Positions 46,463-58,316 of a DNA stretch of 64,000 nt are shown here, in pieces; position 1 is the stretch's first letter, and each line of letters opens with the position of its first letter. The notes beneath the pieces were generated by a model that was given only the letters and a program-made list of their open reading frames with translations, searched no databases and was not told the origin of the DNA. This DNA is from Adineta vaga (taxonomy: Eukaryota > Rotifera), in assembly GCA_021613535.1 (NCBI GenBank), contig CP075492.1, positions 4,712,001 through 4,776,000 on the forward strand. Reading direction: 5' to 3'. Position numbers and translations under genes: made by a program.

Positions 46463-47713
46463 TCAGTTTTCTAATTCACAATCACATATAATTCGTTTGC
46501 TTTTGTTTCCATAAGTTGCAATGTCTTCTAACATCATAATTATTTTAGTCAACTTGCTCGGTTTGACAAAGCTCAAACAAGAAAGAATGACTACCATAAA
46601 AGGTAAAGCCAATGAATAATAATCTTCACGAATAGAACATAAATCATAATGTGAAACGCCATATTTAACTAACATTTGATAGTATAAATCCAGTGCGCGT
46701 GATTCAATTAAACGACCTTGATCATCATTAAGTAAACGTAGAAGAAAGACAATATCGATTAATCCATTTGCTCGACAACAAGTTTGCCAATCAAATAATA
46801 CTAATCGATGTGACTGATTACGTCCAATGAAGATATTATTTGTCCAGAAATCGCCATGCGCTAATGTATAATGTTCATTAGAAAGAGTTTGTAAAAGATG
46901 TGGAATATGTGTTATTAATGCTTTAGCATATGTAAATGCTTTCGATGATAATTTCGATTGTAAGAGTTGTATGTGTTCTTGATCAGCCATCTTTCGTGTA
47001 TATTCAGTATGATAGTGTGTAATGGTTGAAGTCAAACAAGGTAACCATGAAAACATATCTTGCTGTAGAAGTGGATGTTGAAAGAATTCAGCATGTAGAG
47101 ATGCGACTGAAGCGATTAAGAAGAATATTGTAGATTCTTGGAGTGATCCTTTCGGAGGTAATGGTTTATAATCAATGGAAAGATCTTCGAGAAGAAGTAA
47201 ACCTTCGTTTAATAAATGAGAATGACGAGCAATATAGTAACATTTAGGAATTTCGATATTAGAAATACGTGGAGCTAATTTCCAATAAAATTCAGGTTCG
47301 ATCGAAGCAATACGGCTAAGCCACATACCAGAAGAGATTTTCAAAACCATACTTGATGGAAAATGATCTGAATTATGGTGAGAATATTGAATATCATGAA
47401 GACGATAGACAGATCCATTCCAACCCGCACCAACACCAATGCGGTCAGATCTGTACGAATTAACAATAATCGATGAGCCTGAATAAGTAGAAAGCATATT
47501 TGATAATAGTTCAGGCGTTAATTCGGTGATATCATTAGGAAAAGTGTTGAGAACTGGTATCGATGTAAGAAGTAAATTTGAACGTGTATTCCATAATTGA
47601 TGTTGAATAATATAATCGGTGACAGAATCAAGTTGTATACATGACTGAAGTTGTTCACGTGTCATTGAAATACTTTGTGCACAAGCTCGAATACTACTAG
47701 ATGAAAGGTTCAT
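46463..47713 (-). CDS. CHK/EcKinase-like small-molecule kinase
   Basis: Single exon, 416 residues, the usual length for this family. The catalytic loop is YTLAHGDFWTNNIF (Brenner-type HGD...N), followed by LVLFDWQTCCRANGLIDIVFLL, which supplies the metal-binding Asp. The N-lobe has GVGAGWNGSVYRLHDI as a glycine-rich region, SMVLKIS with the ATP Lys and LLLLEDLS at the hinge. Members phosphorylate ecdysteroids, choline or other small molecules; the substrate cannot be inferred. It lies 78 bp downstream of the NMNAT-like gene on the same strand. Confidence 0.85.
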   Translation of the reverse strand: MNLSSSSIRACAQSISMTREQLQSCIQLDSVTDYIIQHQLWNTRSNLLLTSIPVLNTFPNDITELTPELLSNMLSTYSGSSIIVNSYRSDRIGVGAGWNGSVYRLHDIQYSHHNSDHFPSSMVLKISSGMWLSRIASIEPEFYWKLAPRISNIEIPKCYYIARHSHLLNEGLLLLEDLSIDYKPLPPKGSLQESTIFFLIASVASLHAEFFQHPLLQQDMFSWLPCLTSTITHYHTEYTRKMADQEHIQLLQSKLSSKAFTYAKALITHIPHLLQTLSNEHYTLAHGDFWTNNIFIGRNQSHRLVLFDWQTCCRANGLIDIVFLLRLLNDDQGRLIESRALDLYYQMLVKYGVSHYDLCSIREDYYSLALPFMVVILSCLSFVKPSKLTKIIMMLEDIATYGNKSKRIICDCELEN

Positions 47714-47791
47714 ATGTATTGATTGAACTAAATGAAACCTAAAGGATACGAAAAGAAACGACGAATCACTAGAGTACTATGCAAAGATTTT

Positions 47792-48442
47792 TCAATGATA
47801 CTTTTCTGGAAACGATGAAGCATTTCGTTTATCTTGCCAGCATTTTTCATGATGATCTTGAATTGATATTAAAGTATCTTTAATATTTTCAGAAGATCGA
47901 CGATTGAGAACATATATTGAATGAAAACCTAACTGAATTAAATTATCCGGTGACTTCGTATAAAAAAGTGCATCTTCTCCTTTTAACCAAAATATATCAA
48001 TATTCTTTCCATATGGAAGTTGTGTATGAAGACGTAAAACAAAAGCTTTCATTGTTTCTCTTAGTGAAATTCTAGACGGCTGAAATATTTCATTCAAATC
48101 GACCATAACCCAATCAAGATTCTCAATAGCTAGAGAAATCATTGATAATCGATGTCCAGCACCAATCAATTCTGCAGGTTTTAATTTCTTTGCAACATAA
48201 CCGGAATGCGAAGGCGAGATATATGCGCCTAAACATTCATGTGTTCCTAATTTATCTATGTAATTCTTTGCATCTTCGAGAACACAAAGATGACCTGCAT
48301 GAATTGGAACAAAACTACCATTATAAAAGCAAATAGCTGGAATAAGATTTGTTTTAGGAGTTTTTAAACGACGTTGATCAAGAATCTTAATATCAGTTGG
48401 TTCAAGTAATGTTCGATTGGCTTGAAATTCCATTCGTTGCAT
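47792..48442 (-). CDS. NMNAT-like adenylyltransferase
   Basis: Single exon, 216 residues. GSFVPIHAGHL is the GxFxPxHxGH nucleotide-binding signature of the nucleotidyltransferase superfamily. ISPSHSGYVAKKL, RLSMISLAIENLDWV, IDIFWLKGEDAL and LGFHSIYVLNRR follow the order seen in NMN/NaMN adenylyltransferases, which make NAD from NMN and ATP. The usual C-terminal ISSTxxR motif is not present: after NRRSS the protein ends with a polar tail. It may therefore be shortened or use a different acceptor. Confidence 0.72.
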   Translation of the reverse strand: MQRMEFQANRTLLEPTDIKILDQRRLKTPKTNLIPAICFYNGSFVPIHAGHLCVLEDAKNYIDKLGTHECLGAYISPSHSGYVAKKLKPAELIGAGHRLSMISLAIENLDWVMVDLNEIFQPSRISLRETMKAFVLRLHTQLPYGKNIDIFWLKGEDALFYTKSPDNLIQLGFHSIYVLNRRSSENIKDTLISIQDHHEKCWQDKRNASSFPEKYH

Positions 48443-48800
48443 TCGGTAACTTCTACAAAAGAAGAGTAAAATTTAAACATATAATGTATCCTCCATGGAT
48501 AGAAGAAAAAAACATATAAAGTCGAAATAATAATTGCACAACTGAATTATTTTTCGTCGACTGATAAAAAATAACGTTTTTGTTATTACTCATGAAACGT
48601 GATGAGGAAAAAAAGAATAAGAATAAACAGACTTTACTGCATTCTTTATTTCTGTCGTAAAGATAAAGAATTCAAAATATAAATCATAAAATGAATGAAA
48701 TGTGAATAACAATACCTAAAATTCATCAAATAATTTTCCTATAATTAAGATTCGATGGACAACGACACTCGTCTAATTAAGTCAATTAACATCAATTCGT
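48443..48800. other. Spacer upstream of the NMNAT-like gene
   Basis: About 360 bp, 5' flank of the minus-strand gene. No gene was seen. Confidence 0.5.
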
Positions 48801-49915
48801 ATGACTTTCAAATGTTTACCCGATGAATTATTCTTAATTATTTTCCGTTATCTTCAAAAATTTCATATATTTTATACATTCCAGTCTTAACCAACATTTT
48901 CAGCAGAAAATCATACCGTATGCGATTTACAATCACTGACACTAATGAAGAAAGTGAAAGAAATAGATTCTTTTGATTTTCTGATTAGCCTTTTATCTTT
49001 AACAAACACTCAATTTGTTAAATTTGAGTGAATACATGAAACACGACATCAGTTTTACATCAAACCTATTTCAACATTAAATCATATCATTAAAACAGTG
49101 ATCAATCTCGAAGAATCGAAGTTGTCTATATCGGCTTTTAATTATATTAAAGATACATCTTCGATTGAAATCCCTCACTGATTAAAGAAATAACAATTAG
49201 ATGTTGTACATGCGTATTGACTAGTTTTCAAGGTAAGGGAGCAACTTCTTAATATCTTTAAAGTTCAAAGACAAAATTTTATTTTAATTGTTAAGTCTGA
49301 AGATTATCAGTTTTCCAATTTCGATCAGTTTCGCTCATCTACAATCATTCGAATACTTAATAATAACTTTTTATCAACCTGATCCAAGATTTTATCCAAC
49401 TGTGGAACGTTTATCCAACGGTATGTTCTATATTTTCATTCTGGCAAAACCCTGATTGATTGACAATTCTGATCCTTGGTCATCGCAAGAAATCCTTTCC
49501 TTCTTAGACAAGAAACTTTCACTGGAACAACTGTCCAATTCTCATCAATACCAGCGAATGATATTTCGAAGACGAATTACGTTAATGCCAGTTGAGAATT
49601 TACTTGAGTGTTGAACTTGAAACATCTAAACTTTCGTTTGAAACCAACTGCCACTGCTCAGTCAATACAGACTTTTATAAAAAAATTATACATTTATCGA
49701 CAAATTTGAGTACTGTGAGTGTTCGTCATGATGATGCTGCAAACCGAATTTATCAAATGAAAGGATTATTACATTACACAACAGAAATGAAACTTGATAG
49801 ACATGTTTATCAAAAACTTTTTATATTCGAATATGTCGCTTTGAGAAACAAAATGAACTTAACTGTTTTCGATATATTTGCATTATATAGAATGCAAGTC
49901 TTTTCTATTCAGTAA
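48801..49915 (+). pseudogene. F-box-like gene, heavily decayed
   Basis: It begins MTFKCLPDELFLIIFRYLQ, a good F-box opening, then needs a one-base shift to continue as LNQHFQQKIIPYAIYN. Further coding-like pieces lie in several frames (SISFAHLQSFEYLII, FYQPDPRFYPTVERLS, LSFLDKKLSLEQLS) down to the last open frame at 49592-49915. Multiple stops and shifts show that this copy is dead. Confidence 0.6.
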
Positions 49916-50153
49916 TATTAATTTGAATGAATACTGATTTTTCGTGCCCTACAACTAAGTTACCGATGTTTTTCTGTTTTGCTTTTTAAATTAACACGTG
50001 TGTAGTTTAGACGAAAATCGAGAAGCAGCGACAGAATGAAAAAGTCAACAACAAATGTGTGTTAGAGATGAAGTACTATTTTTCCTCTTCATATTGCGAC
50101 TGAGATACGCTTTCGTCGAAAATATTTGGTTTCATTGCGCATTAAGTATAGTT

Positions 50154-50763
50154 ATGGGAAAAAATAAATGGTTCTATCCGATTGAATCAATGTTTTATGA
50201 AGCTTTAGAGTTTCATAAAATTGCGAACTGGAAGATTCAAATAATGCCGCCCGATGTGAAAACAAATTTGAATGCTTTGAAAAAAGACGAGGAAAAGGAA
50301 TGGCCGTTTCGAACACATAATGCAAAAGCTGTGTAAGTTTGGATTTAATTGTCGTCATGATTTTTTTGTTATCCTATGCAAATATAGATTTGTGTGTTAT
50401 TACTGCAAAAGAACTTGGAAATCTTCTTTCACCACAATTGTTTGGAGAGCTCAACGAAGTACAAGTATTGTTCAACTTCGAATTGAAAAACAAGGTTGTC
50501 AAAGATGTAATAGGAAGTGTCAAGGGTTTCTGTATGACGGCGAACAGGCTGCATTCACTTTATACTGGATGTGTACCTGGATATTAGATGTTTTTTATGG
50601 CATCCGTAGTGAACATACCAAAAAAGATGACGATGATAAAAGTGATGAAATTGATGAGTCAGCAGCACCACACGACTATCAACGTTGCGAAGCTGGAAAG
50701 AAAAATACATGTAGAAAATGCAATCTACACAAACAACGACGTCACAGTCTACATCGTAATTGA
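50154..50763 (+). CDS. 3CxxC-type zinc-finger protein (RTP-like)
   Basis: Two exons (50154-50332, 50388-50763; 55-bp intron) give 184 residues. The open frame continues upstream to 50055, but MGKNKWFYPIESMF is the better start. The core matches the zf-3CxxC domain of receptor-transporting proteins: FVCYYCKRTWKSS, VQLRIEKQGCQRCN and GKKNTCRKCN give the three CxxC pairs. Vertebrate members assist membrane trafficking of chemosensory receptors, while invertebrate members are largely uncharacterised. The middle region is acidic (KKDDDDKSDEIDE). No C-terminal membrane anchor is seen. Confidence 0.75.
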
Positions 50764-50967
50764 ATTATTCATTGCTTCTACTACAAACTCTAAATCGATA
50801 CCTGTGTCCCAGTTCTATACCGTAAGTTTCGAAAATAAAATAAATTGAATAAAGCAATTGTATTAGTAAAATATTGTGAAACAGGTTTAAGATATTATTA
50901 GAAGTAGACTCGTCATTGGAAAACGAAAAAACATAAAAATCAAGAGATTTTTCGTCAAAAAGTTATT

Positions 50968-53900
50968 CTATTCCCAATATACTTGATATTCATATTGACC
51001 TGAACCAATACGAGCGAACATTAGACCCGTGTCAGACTCCATTTCAATATTTCTTTGTTGTACAGTTGAATCTGATTTTGTTGACCAAACTAATTCGTTT
51101 CCTTCGATTATTCGAACACATTTCGCACCAGGAAAGAGAGGTTCAAATATCACTCGAGCTTGAGTATTGACTGGAATGCGTACACGAATTCGAATTGAAT
51201 TTGCTACTATATCACGATCATCACGCGTATATGCTACATGAACCAAGCCATATAAAGTATTCAACTGGCAATCAATTTTGGGTAACAGATACTTTTGATC
51301 TTCGGATGCCATACGTGGATGAATGATGATTGAATTGGTATCAAAATCAATTCCTGCTAAATGAGAATAGAACCAAGCACCTACACTTCCAAACATGATA
51401 TGATCTCGTGAGTTCATTCCTGGCCCTTCGAATGGTGTATTCCAAAGTTCCCAAAGAGTTGTCGCATTTTCATATGGATTGTTAAACATATAACCAAAGG
51501 AAGGATAGGTAATCGATGTAATTAATTGAAGTGCAAGATTATGATGTCCATTATCTGATAGTAATGGATACAAAAAAGCGGTACCGATAATTCCTGTCGA
51601 AACATGAATATTTTTTTGAGAAATATCCGACACGAGATGTTCTATGACGAGACTACGAACATTAGCTGGTACAACATTAGGTAGAGCTAGTGCAAGAATT
51701 TGTGCAGTTTGTGAACCATCACCGTAGGAATTCGTAGTACGATTGAAAAAAACTTGATGAAATTCTTCTGCTAATCGTTGATATAATGCAGAATAAACAG
51801 ATGTATCATTGGTGTAACGAATAACTTGAGACATATTGATTAATAATGATACATCATGTAGAAAAGCAAATGATGAAGCAAGAGATCCATTTACTCGTGG
51901 TTGCGGTGGTGGTGGTACCCAATCACTATATGAATAGAAAAGATTAGCTAATCCAGTTGATTTATATGCCGTATGAACACTTTCTACATAAGTACGAATA
52001 TTTAAATAGAAATCAGAAAGAACTTGTGGATCATTATAATGACGATAGAGTTGCCAAGCAATTGTTGGAAACGCACTACCCCAATTTGGATCCGCTGGAT
52101 AATCACCATCACCAAATGGTACCGTGTCAGGTACAGAACCATCAGGACCTTGACTATCAACGATAGAGTACAGAAAATTGATATAGAATTTGATCAAATC
52201 AAAATTATATAAAGCTTCATTAACAGTCAAGGCTGCATCACCTAACCATCCTTTGCGTTCTTGACGTTGTGGGCTAAACAGAAAAACACAGTCAAAGCGT
52301 TAAGAGAACAAACAATCCTCGAACAATACCAATCAGTTGGTATTGACATCAGATTATTCAATTGACTCCATTGAATATTATGTTGAATTTGATTGATAAT
52401 TGGATTACTGGTAGTAAAATGTCCTTTCATTGTTGTTTCACTATGAACAACTGGACATTCAACGTCGTTAAGAGTCATTTGATTCTGTACATTAAGAATC
52501 GAAACATAACGAAAACCATGATAGGTGAAACTAAAAGAAGAGAAAGAAAAGAAAAGAAGATAAATAATAAATGATTAAATTACGTTGGTTCATAGATTTC
52601 ACCAGTTGGATCTCCACGTAATACATAGGTATCTGATTGTGTAGCACCAAGAAGATTATCCGTATAGATTTCACCATATGATTGACTATATAAAAAATAT
52701 AACAACAAGTGATAATCACATACTTTGACCCTATACTTACTTCGTTGTTACAATTGGTAAACTCAAAATTTCTCCATGGCGAATATAAATACCGACACCC
52801 CGTGAACCACGAAATTTGATACGACACCAACCAGCCATATTTTGACCCATATCAAACACTTGTACTCCTAACAGATAATCAATCTATACAAATACATTTT
52901 TTCTACTAAATGTTAGAAACCTATAGTTGGTGACCATGTAGCAATGGGTTTCAACACTCCACCATCACTTAACTTAGCACCATGACTTCGTTCAACTTCT
53001 TTCGATGATAAGTATCCACCTACAGGTTCAGTGGTCACTTCAAAATGTAATGCATCCGCACCTGCACGAATTGGAGGCATATCTTGCATTACAAATCGGC
53101 CATGCAATGTCTCATTGAGTGGAGATGACATCTCCTCTGCCGGTAACCATAACGAAAGTGTATCATTAAATCCAACTTGCGTCCAATTAAAACGATCATA
53201 ACGACTATCAATAAATTCTCCATTATAAATACTATCATGTAGAATGGCATTTTGACGACCTATCCAAGTTGTATCGCTTCCTAATTCAAACTCATCTCCA
53301 TTTTGAAAGAAAATTTTTAAATAAAAAATAAAACGAGGTGGACCTAAATAGAATGCACTAGATATCACATACATCGAATCGTTTTTGGATTATTACCATA
53401 GCTCGGTTCAAGTGGTACTGGAAAAGTATTTTGTTCTTGACCATACCAACCATTTCCCAGTCGAACACCAACTGCATTCATTCCAGACTATATAATTAAT
53501 AAACAACAAAAATCAAATCATACAATAACAAACTATTTGGTCTAACTTTAATAATCATCGATAGATCAAATGAAACTAGTAATGTACGTTTTTCATATAC
53601 AGTCCAGCCAGGATCTAATTTACGACTGAAATCAGTTTTATTTCCATTGACAAATAATTCATAATAACCCAAACCACATATAAAAACGATTGCTGATTGA
53701 ATAGGACTACTATTAGACACATGAAATTCTTTACGAAATTCATTTCTAGGAATTTGTTTTGAACCAATCCACATTAAATTAGTCGTTTTGTTGGTAATCT
53801 TAGCATGAATATCGAACATAAACGTTCGAAAAGATATCCATTCTGTCCAAACACTTGATTCATTTGATTGCGTAGACCATATTCGTAAACGAAATTGATA

Positions 53901-54251
53901 AAAAGTAGTCGATTGTAATTCGTTGTCATCTGTATAAGAGACATGAATGGATTGTTTTGACATTATTTGTCCACTATCCCATTGATTTATATGAGATTTA
54001 ATTTGAAGTTGATACGCTGTTTGATAGATATTTCGTTCTCCATTCGATAATGATATCTTCCATGAAAATCGAGGACGTGTAGTATTAATTACTAAATCTT
54101 TTGTTGTATCAACTTTATAATGATCTACTCGAATATCATAGGGAGTAGTAGGTAATTGAGAAATAGTGCTTGTTATAATACAGGTGATAACAAACACATA
54201 GATACAGAACATGTTGGATCGAAAAACACAGTTGGATATGGAGTCGTCCAC
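50968..54251 (-). CDS. Secreted GH78 alpha-L-rhamnosidase
   Basis: Seven exons (54251-53547, 53487-53397, 53343-52921, 52867-52741, 52685-52584, 52530-52330, 52273-50968) join in frame to 984 residues. It has a signal peptide (MFCIYVFVITCIITSTIS). The N-terminal Bac_rhamnosid modules (RVDHYKVDTTKDL, GLGYYELFVNGNKTD, LDPGWTVYEKRTL) lead to the catalytic domain. DCPQRQERKGWLGDA, completed across the last junction, holds the general-acid Glu, and TTLWELWNTPFEGPG holds the second conserved Glu. The enzyme cleaves terminal L-rhamnose from plant or microbial glycans. The family is mainly bacterial and fungal, so horizontal acquisition followed by gain of six short introns is the likely history. Confidence 0.93.
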
Positions 54252-55367
54252 ATTTTTCTACTTGAATATATATATACACGTATGAGATCTTATCATCTTC
54301 TATTTCATTTAATGTAACAGATAAAAGGAATTTTATGTAGATGCCTTTATTAATACAACTTAGAAAAGTTTTATAGTAAATTATTTTGAAGAATTCCATT
54401 GCGTTAGAATACCAAGAGTAGATTATTCATTTTTTGATTCTGTCTATAACACGATAAGTAAAATATTGATAGAGATTTGAATTTTTTTACTGTTGACAGG
54501 TAAACGACATTATGGCTGAATCAAAATATTTCTGTGAAAATATTTTATTTGTCATTTGATATGATCTCATGTGGTTGTATTATAAACTGATTTCAATTCT
54601 TAGAATATATATGTATACAGCATTTTATTAGTCACTATAACGAACATTTTCTGTGAATGCAAATAACAGTTAAATCATATCGAATAAGAACTTTATGTTT
54701 GAGTAAGACATCCAAAATGTTCTGTCGATTTACCTGTCGTTTAACAGTTGAGAAGTGGTAGACTTTTTTTGCATCAGACACGTGCGTTTTATTTTATCAA
54801 TATGTAGTGAATCCTTGTAAGAATTTTTCTTAGCAGATGCGTAGATGTCGACTTCCTAACTAAGATTTACTTGTAGACCAATCGGGAATTTCCTATTGGT
54901 CGCCAATCAATACATAAATTTAATTTTTTTTACTTTTCTATTTTACTTCCGATAAATAAGTTACGTCTTTTCTTCCACTACCTCATTGAATCTATAGAAT
55001 TTTCTGGTTGTTAAGACAATGTCTTTGGACACGAAAAAACTAAGCATTTTAGTACATAATAAAATTTAAAAAAAACCATTGTAGTTGTTTTTTTCCAACC
55101 TACCATTCTGTTTTGAAAAAAAACATCATTAAACAACGGTTTGTTATTATATTGCCATCACTGTTTACGGTAACGTGTCCTGATTTTTAACAAAAATGTC
55201 TAACTGAAACAGACGCATTGTAAGTTTTACCAATATGGAAAAGGGCAGGAATCTAAAACAAAACAGTTTTGTATTTTATCTCACGTGTTTATGTAATTTT
55301 TTCGTTACGTAGGTTTTAATGAGAATTTATTTGTTATTTTAGATACAATATCAATTTGAGAAATTAA
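54252..55367. other. Long divergent intergenic region
   Basis: About 1.1 kb between divergent genes. Near 54879-54900 two inverted CCAAT-type pentamers face each other (ACCAAT...ATTGGT). No gene was seen. Confidence 0.5.
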
Positions 55368-56723
55368 ATGGAGACTCTTGGTAGATACGATTATATAAAT
55401 GAGGAAGAAATAGATGAGCTGTTAAAATGTATCATTTGTATGAAACCTCACATGGATCCTGTGTGGACCAATTGCACAGATGAAAACCATATATTTTGTC
55501 GTCTCTGTATTGAAAAATATATTGAAAAACAAAAGGCCTGCCCTAAATGTCAGCAACACTTATCAAAGGAAGACTTAACACCCAATAGTGATCGATCTCT
55601 CACCATGCTGCTAAACAAATTACGGGTCAAATGTTCACATTGTAATAAAGAAGGACTGAAACGAATTGATTTTGATAATCATTGTCGTAATATGTGTTTA
55701 GAAGCTATTGTTGCTTGTCTAGCAGCAGACATGAATTGTTCATGGAACGGACCACGTCGTAAACTTGAGAAGCATTTGAAAAAATGTCGTGTTTACCATT
55801 TAAAAGATGTGATAACTGAGTTACGCCACGAAAATAAACATTTAAAAGATCAAGTAAATCAACAGTCTAATGAAATAGATCAAATCAAAGATAAATTACG
55901 TGAAGGTCAGGATCAATTACAAGGACTTATGGATAGTTTTAAACAAGTGAAAGAGCAAGCACATCAGCAATCTATTGAAATGAAACAGTTCACAGATACA
56001 TTAAGTGAACAAAAGACTCAGTTTCAAGAGTGTATGAATATTTTGAAAACTCAAACACAAGTTATAGAATTACTTAGCGAACGTAAAGAAAATAGTCAAT
56101 CTGGACTTGCAGTGAATGCTCATGAGCAAATGATCCTTGGCAGAAATCTCTCGAATATTGAAGTTCGAAATCCTTTCCTCTTCCATTCACAATTCCAACA
56201 CAAAGCAGACGATACGAAGGTGGAATATGAATTGCAACAACCGAATAGTAAGACTATATAAATATCATCTACTGTTAATTTATAATCAGCATTCAACAGA
56301 GAGTATTCACGAAAATGTACGATGAAACTTTATTCTGTGTTTATCGTGCTATCACAAGCTATAAACTCATGTTCTCAAACTCGTTTGAAGAGTGAAATTA
56401 TGAGCACCATTAATTTAGTTCTGTTTTGAATAGATCGTTTAGTTGATATATGAACGGTATGGCAAAGAAATTGTAGAAGAAATATCATTAGAGATAGATT
56501 GCCAAAAGTTCGAATGCATTTTTCAATAATATAAATTACTTTTTTATTTTATTTAGACGAAACTAATATATATGCAAACAAAGATGAACAGCAGTTGAGT
56601 GTTCATGGTCAAAAGCAATTTTTCAATGGCATCTCCACTGTATATGATGCATTCAATTCTTCTGGCGAAACGTATCCTTCTGTTCCCATTATTGAACTAC
56701 CAACTAGAACCTTCTACTCATGA
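55368..56723 (+). CDS. RING plus TRAF-type zinc-finger coiled-coil protein
   Basis: Two exons (55368-56247, 56557-56723; 309-bp intron, long for this window) give 348 residues. The RING is CIICMKPHMDPVW...HIFCRLCIEKY...CPKC (residues about 21-60). One or two TRAF-type fingers follow (CSHCNKEGLKRIDFDNHC, MNCSWNGPRRKLEKHLKKC). Residues about 150-250 form a coiled coil (HENKHLKDQVNQQSNEIDQI and similar heptads). No MATH domain is found. Exon 2 ends at TGA, but a different frame stays open and coding-like to 57165, so a one-base indel near 56700 may have cut the tail off. Confidence 0.75.
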
Positions 56724-57165
56724 TAACAGTCGTTCCAATCCTTCTTCCAACACTAATACTACGCGTCCTGTAGTTCCTGACAATTTTCCACACGCTAATA
56801 ATCGTCTGGCACCTCCATATTCTACTCCTCTTCCTTCTTCTAACTTTACGCTTGGCCCTATTATCATTGTTGGCAATGCTAATCTTAATATTGGTGAAAA
56901 TGCAAATGTTGGTGGTAATGTCGGTTGTCATGCTAATATTGGACATAGATATGCTGATACAAATACCGATCGACAGAGCAATAGAAATACTCACAAGAAT
57001 ACTGTTCTCAATACAATGCCAAACGTCAGCACTGGTTGTGGAGAAAATCATGCTGAACTTGATAATGTATCTGATGTTGGTTCAAATGAAAATACTGGTT
57101 CTGTTCGTTCTGCCAATGATCAATTTGATAGATCGTCGATACACGGCCATATTTTAGATAATTAA
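56707..57165 (+). other. Out-of-frame Asn-rich coding-like extension
   Basis: In the frame after the TRAF-type gene's stop, about 150 codons read as a low-complexity Asn/Gly/Ser/Pro-rich tail (NPSSNTNTTRPVVPDNF, GNANLNIGENANVGGNV). Composition is strongly non-random and stop-free to a TAA at 57163. It is probably the true C-terminus of the upstream gene, displaced by a frameshift, rather than a gene of its own. Confidence 0.45.
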
Positions 57166-57581
57166 ACGTAAAATAATAAACTCATAACAAAGCATAGTAG
57201 TGCTTGAAAAGATATTTATGCTGTTTAATTTTATAATTGACTATAAATTATATGTAATTCATCTTTAAAAAACTTGTTTCACTAACTATAATCTGTTTAG
57301 ATTTTTTCTTGTTGAATCATCTCTCAATAGAGAACTTCATACAATACTTCTGAACAACAAATAGAAAATGCTATGTAATAATTTGTACATCATTTTCGAA
57401 AATAATAACTATTTATATCTTCGTCTGACTTTATAATTTCCATATAAGGACATATATCACATGCAAAACGAATACTTCGATATGACTCATACTAACGTCG
57501 ATGACTATATATGGTAATATTCTATTTATATATAAAGAATATAGAAAAAAATAAGACATATTTTATTCAAAAAGAAAAGCA
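57166..57581. other. Spacer
   Basis: About 415 bp of AT-rich sequence before the BTB gene, with no gene recognised. Confidence 0.5.
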
Positions 57582-58316
57582 ATGGACGAAGACGAACAAA
57601 TGATCGATCCATTTACGACAGCTGATGATATATCTGATGTCACTCTAATTGTCGAAGAGAAACAAATCTTTGCTCATAAATCTATTCTTGGTAAAAGAAA
57701 AAAAATTTCTTGCAAATTTGCTTTTTAATATAGAAAATTTTTTTTTTCGTTTTCAGCCAAAGTTTCACCTGTCTTTGCTCGAATGATGTTTTCAACGGGC
57801 TTTCGTGAATCAAAAACAAATGAAATAACTCTTCCGGGTAAACAATATCTTCATATTATAGAATTATTAAAATGTGTCTATCCAAATATCTTAAAACCAA
57901 TTGATAATATCAATGCGATGTATCTTCTACCATTATCGGATGAATATTCGATACTAATATTACGAAAAAATATCGAGCGTTTTTTAATTTCATCGACTAA
58001 TGTCGCATCCTATAAATATGGAGATAATCTAACACGTTTATTTGATTTATTAGCATTAGCTCAATTGTATCGTTTGAATAAACTTGAAGAACATATTTGT
58101 GAACAATTAACAGATCATTTCAATGTTGAACAATGGAATAAACCTGAACTTCCAATTGAATTACGTTGTCGTTTATTGGAATTATTTGTAAAAAAACAAC
58201 AGATGAAGTTAAAAGATAAGCAAAATAAATTAAAACAATCGGAAGATACATGTTTAAAACAAAAATTTGAAATTCAACGGCTAAAAAGTGAATTAGAAAC
58301 AAATACACAATCATAA
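57582..58316 (+). CDS. BTB/POZ-domain protein with C-terminal coiled coil
   Basis: Two exons (57582-57690, 57757-58316; 66-bp intron) give 222 residues. The BTB fold is plain: DDISDVTLIVEEKQIFAHKS, then across the junction AKVSPVFARMMFSTGFRES, ITLPGKQYLHIIELLKCVYP. A helical BACK-like region and a lysine-rich coiled coil (KQQMKLKDKQNKLKQSED) complete it. BTB proteins dimerise and often act as adaptors for Cullin-3 ubiquitin ligases. No Kelch or zinc-finger effector domain is attached. Confidence 0.85.
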
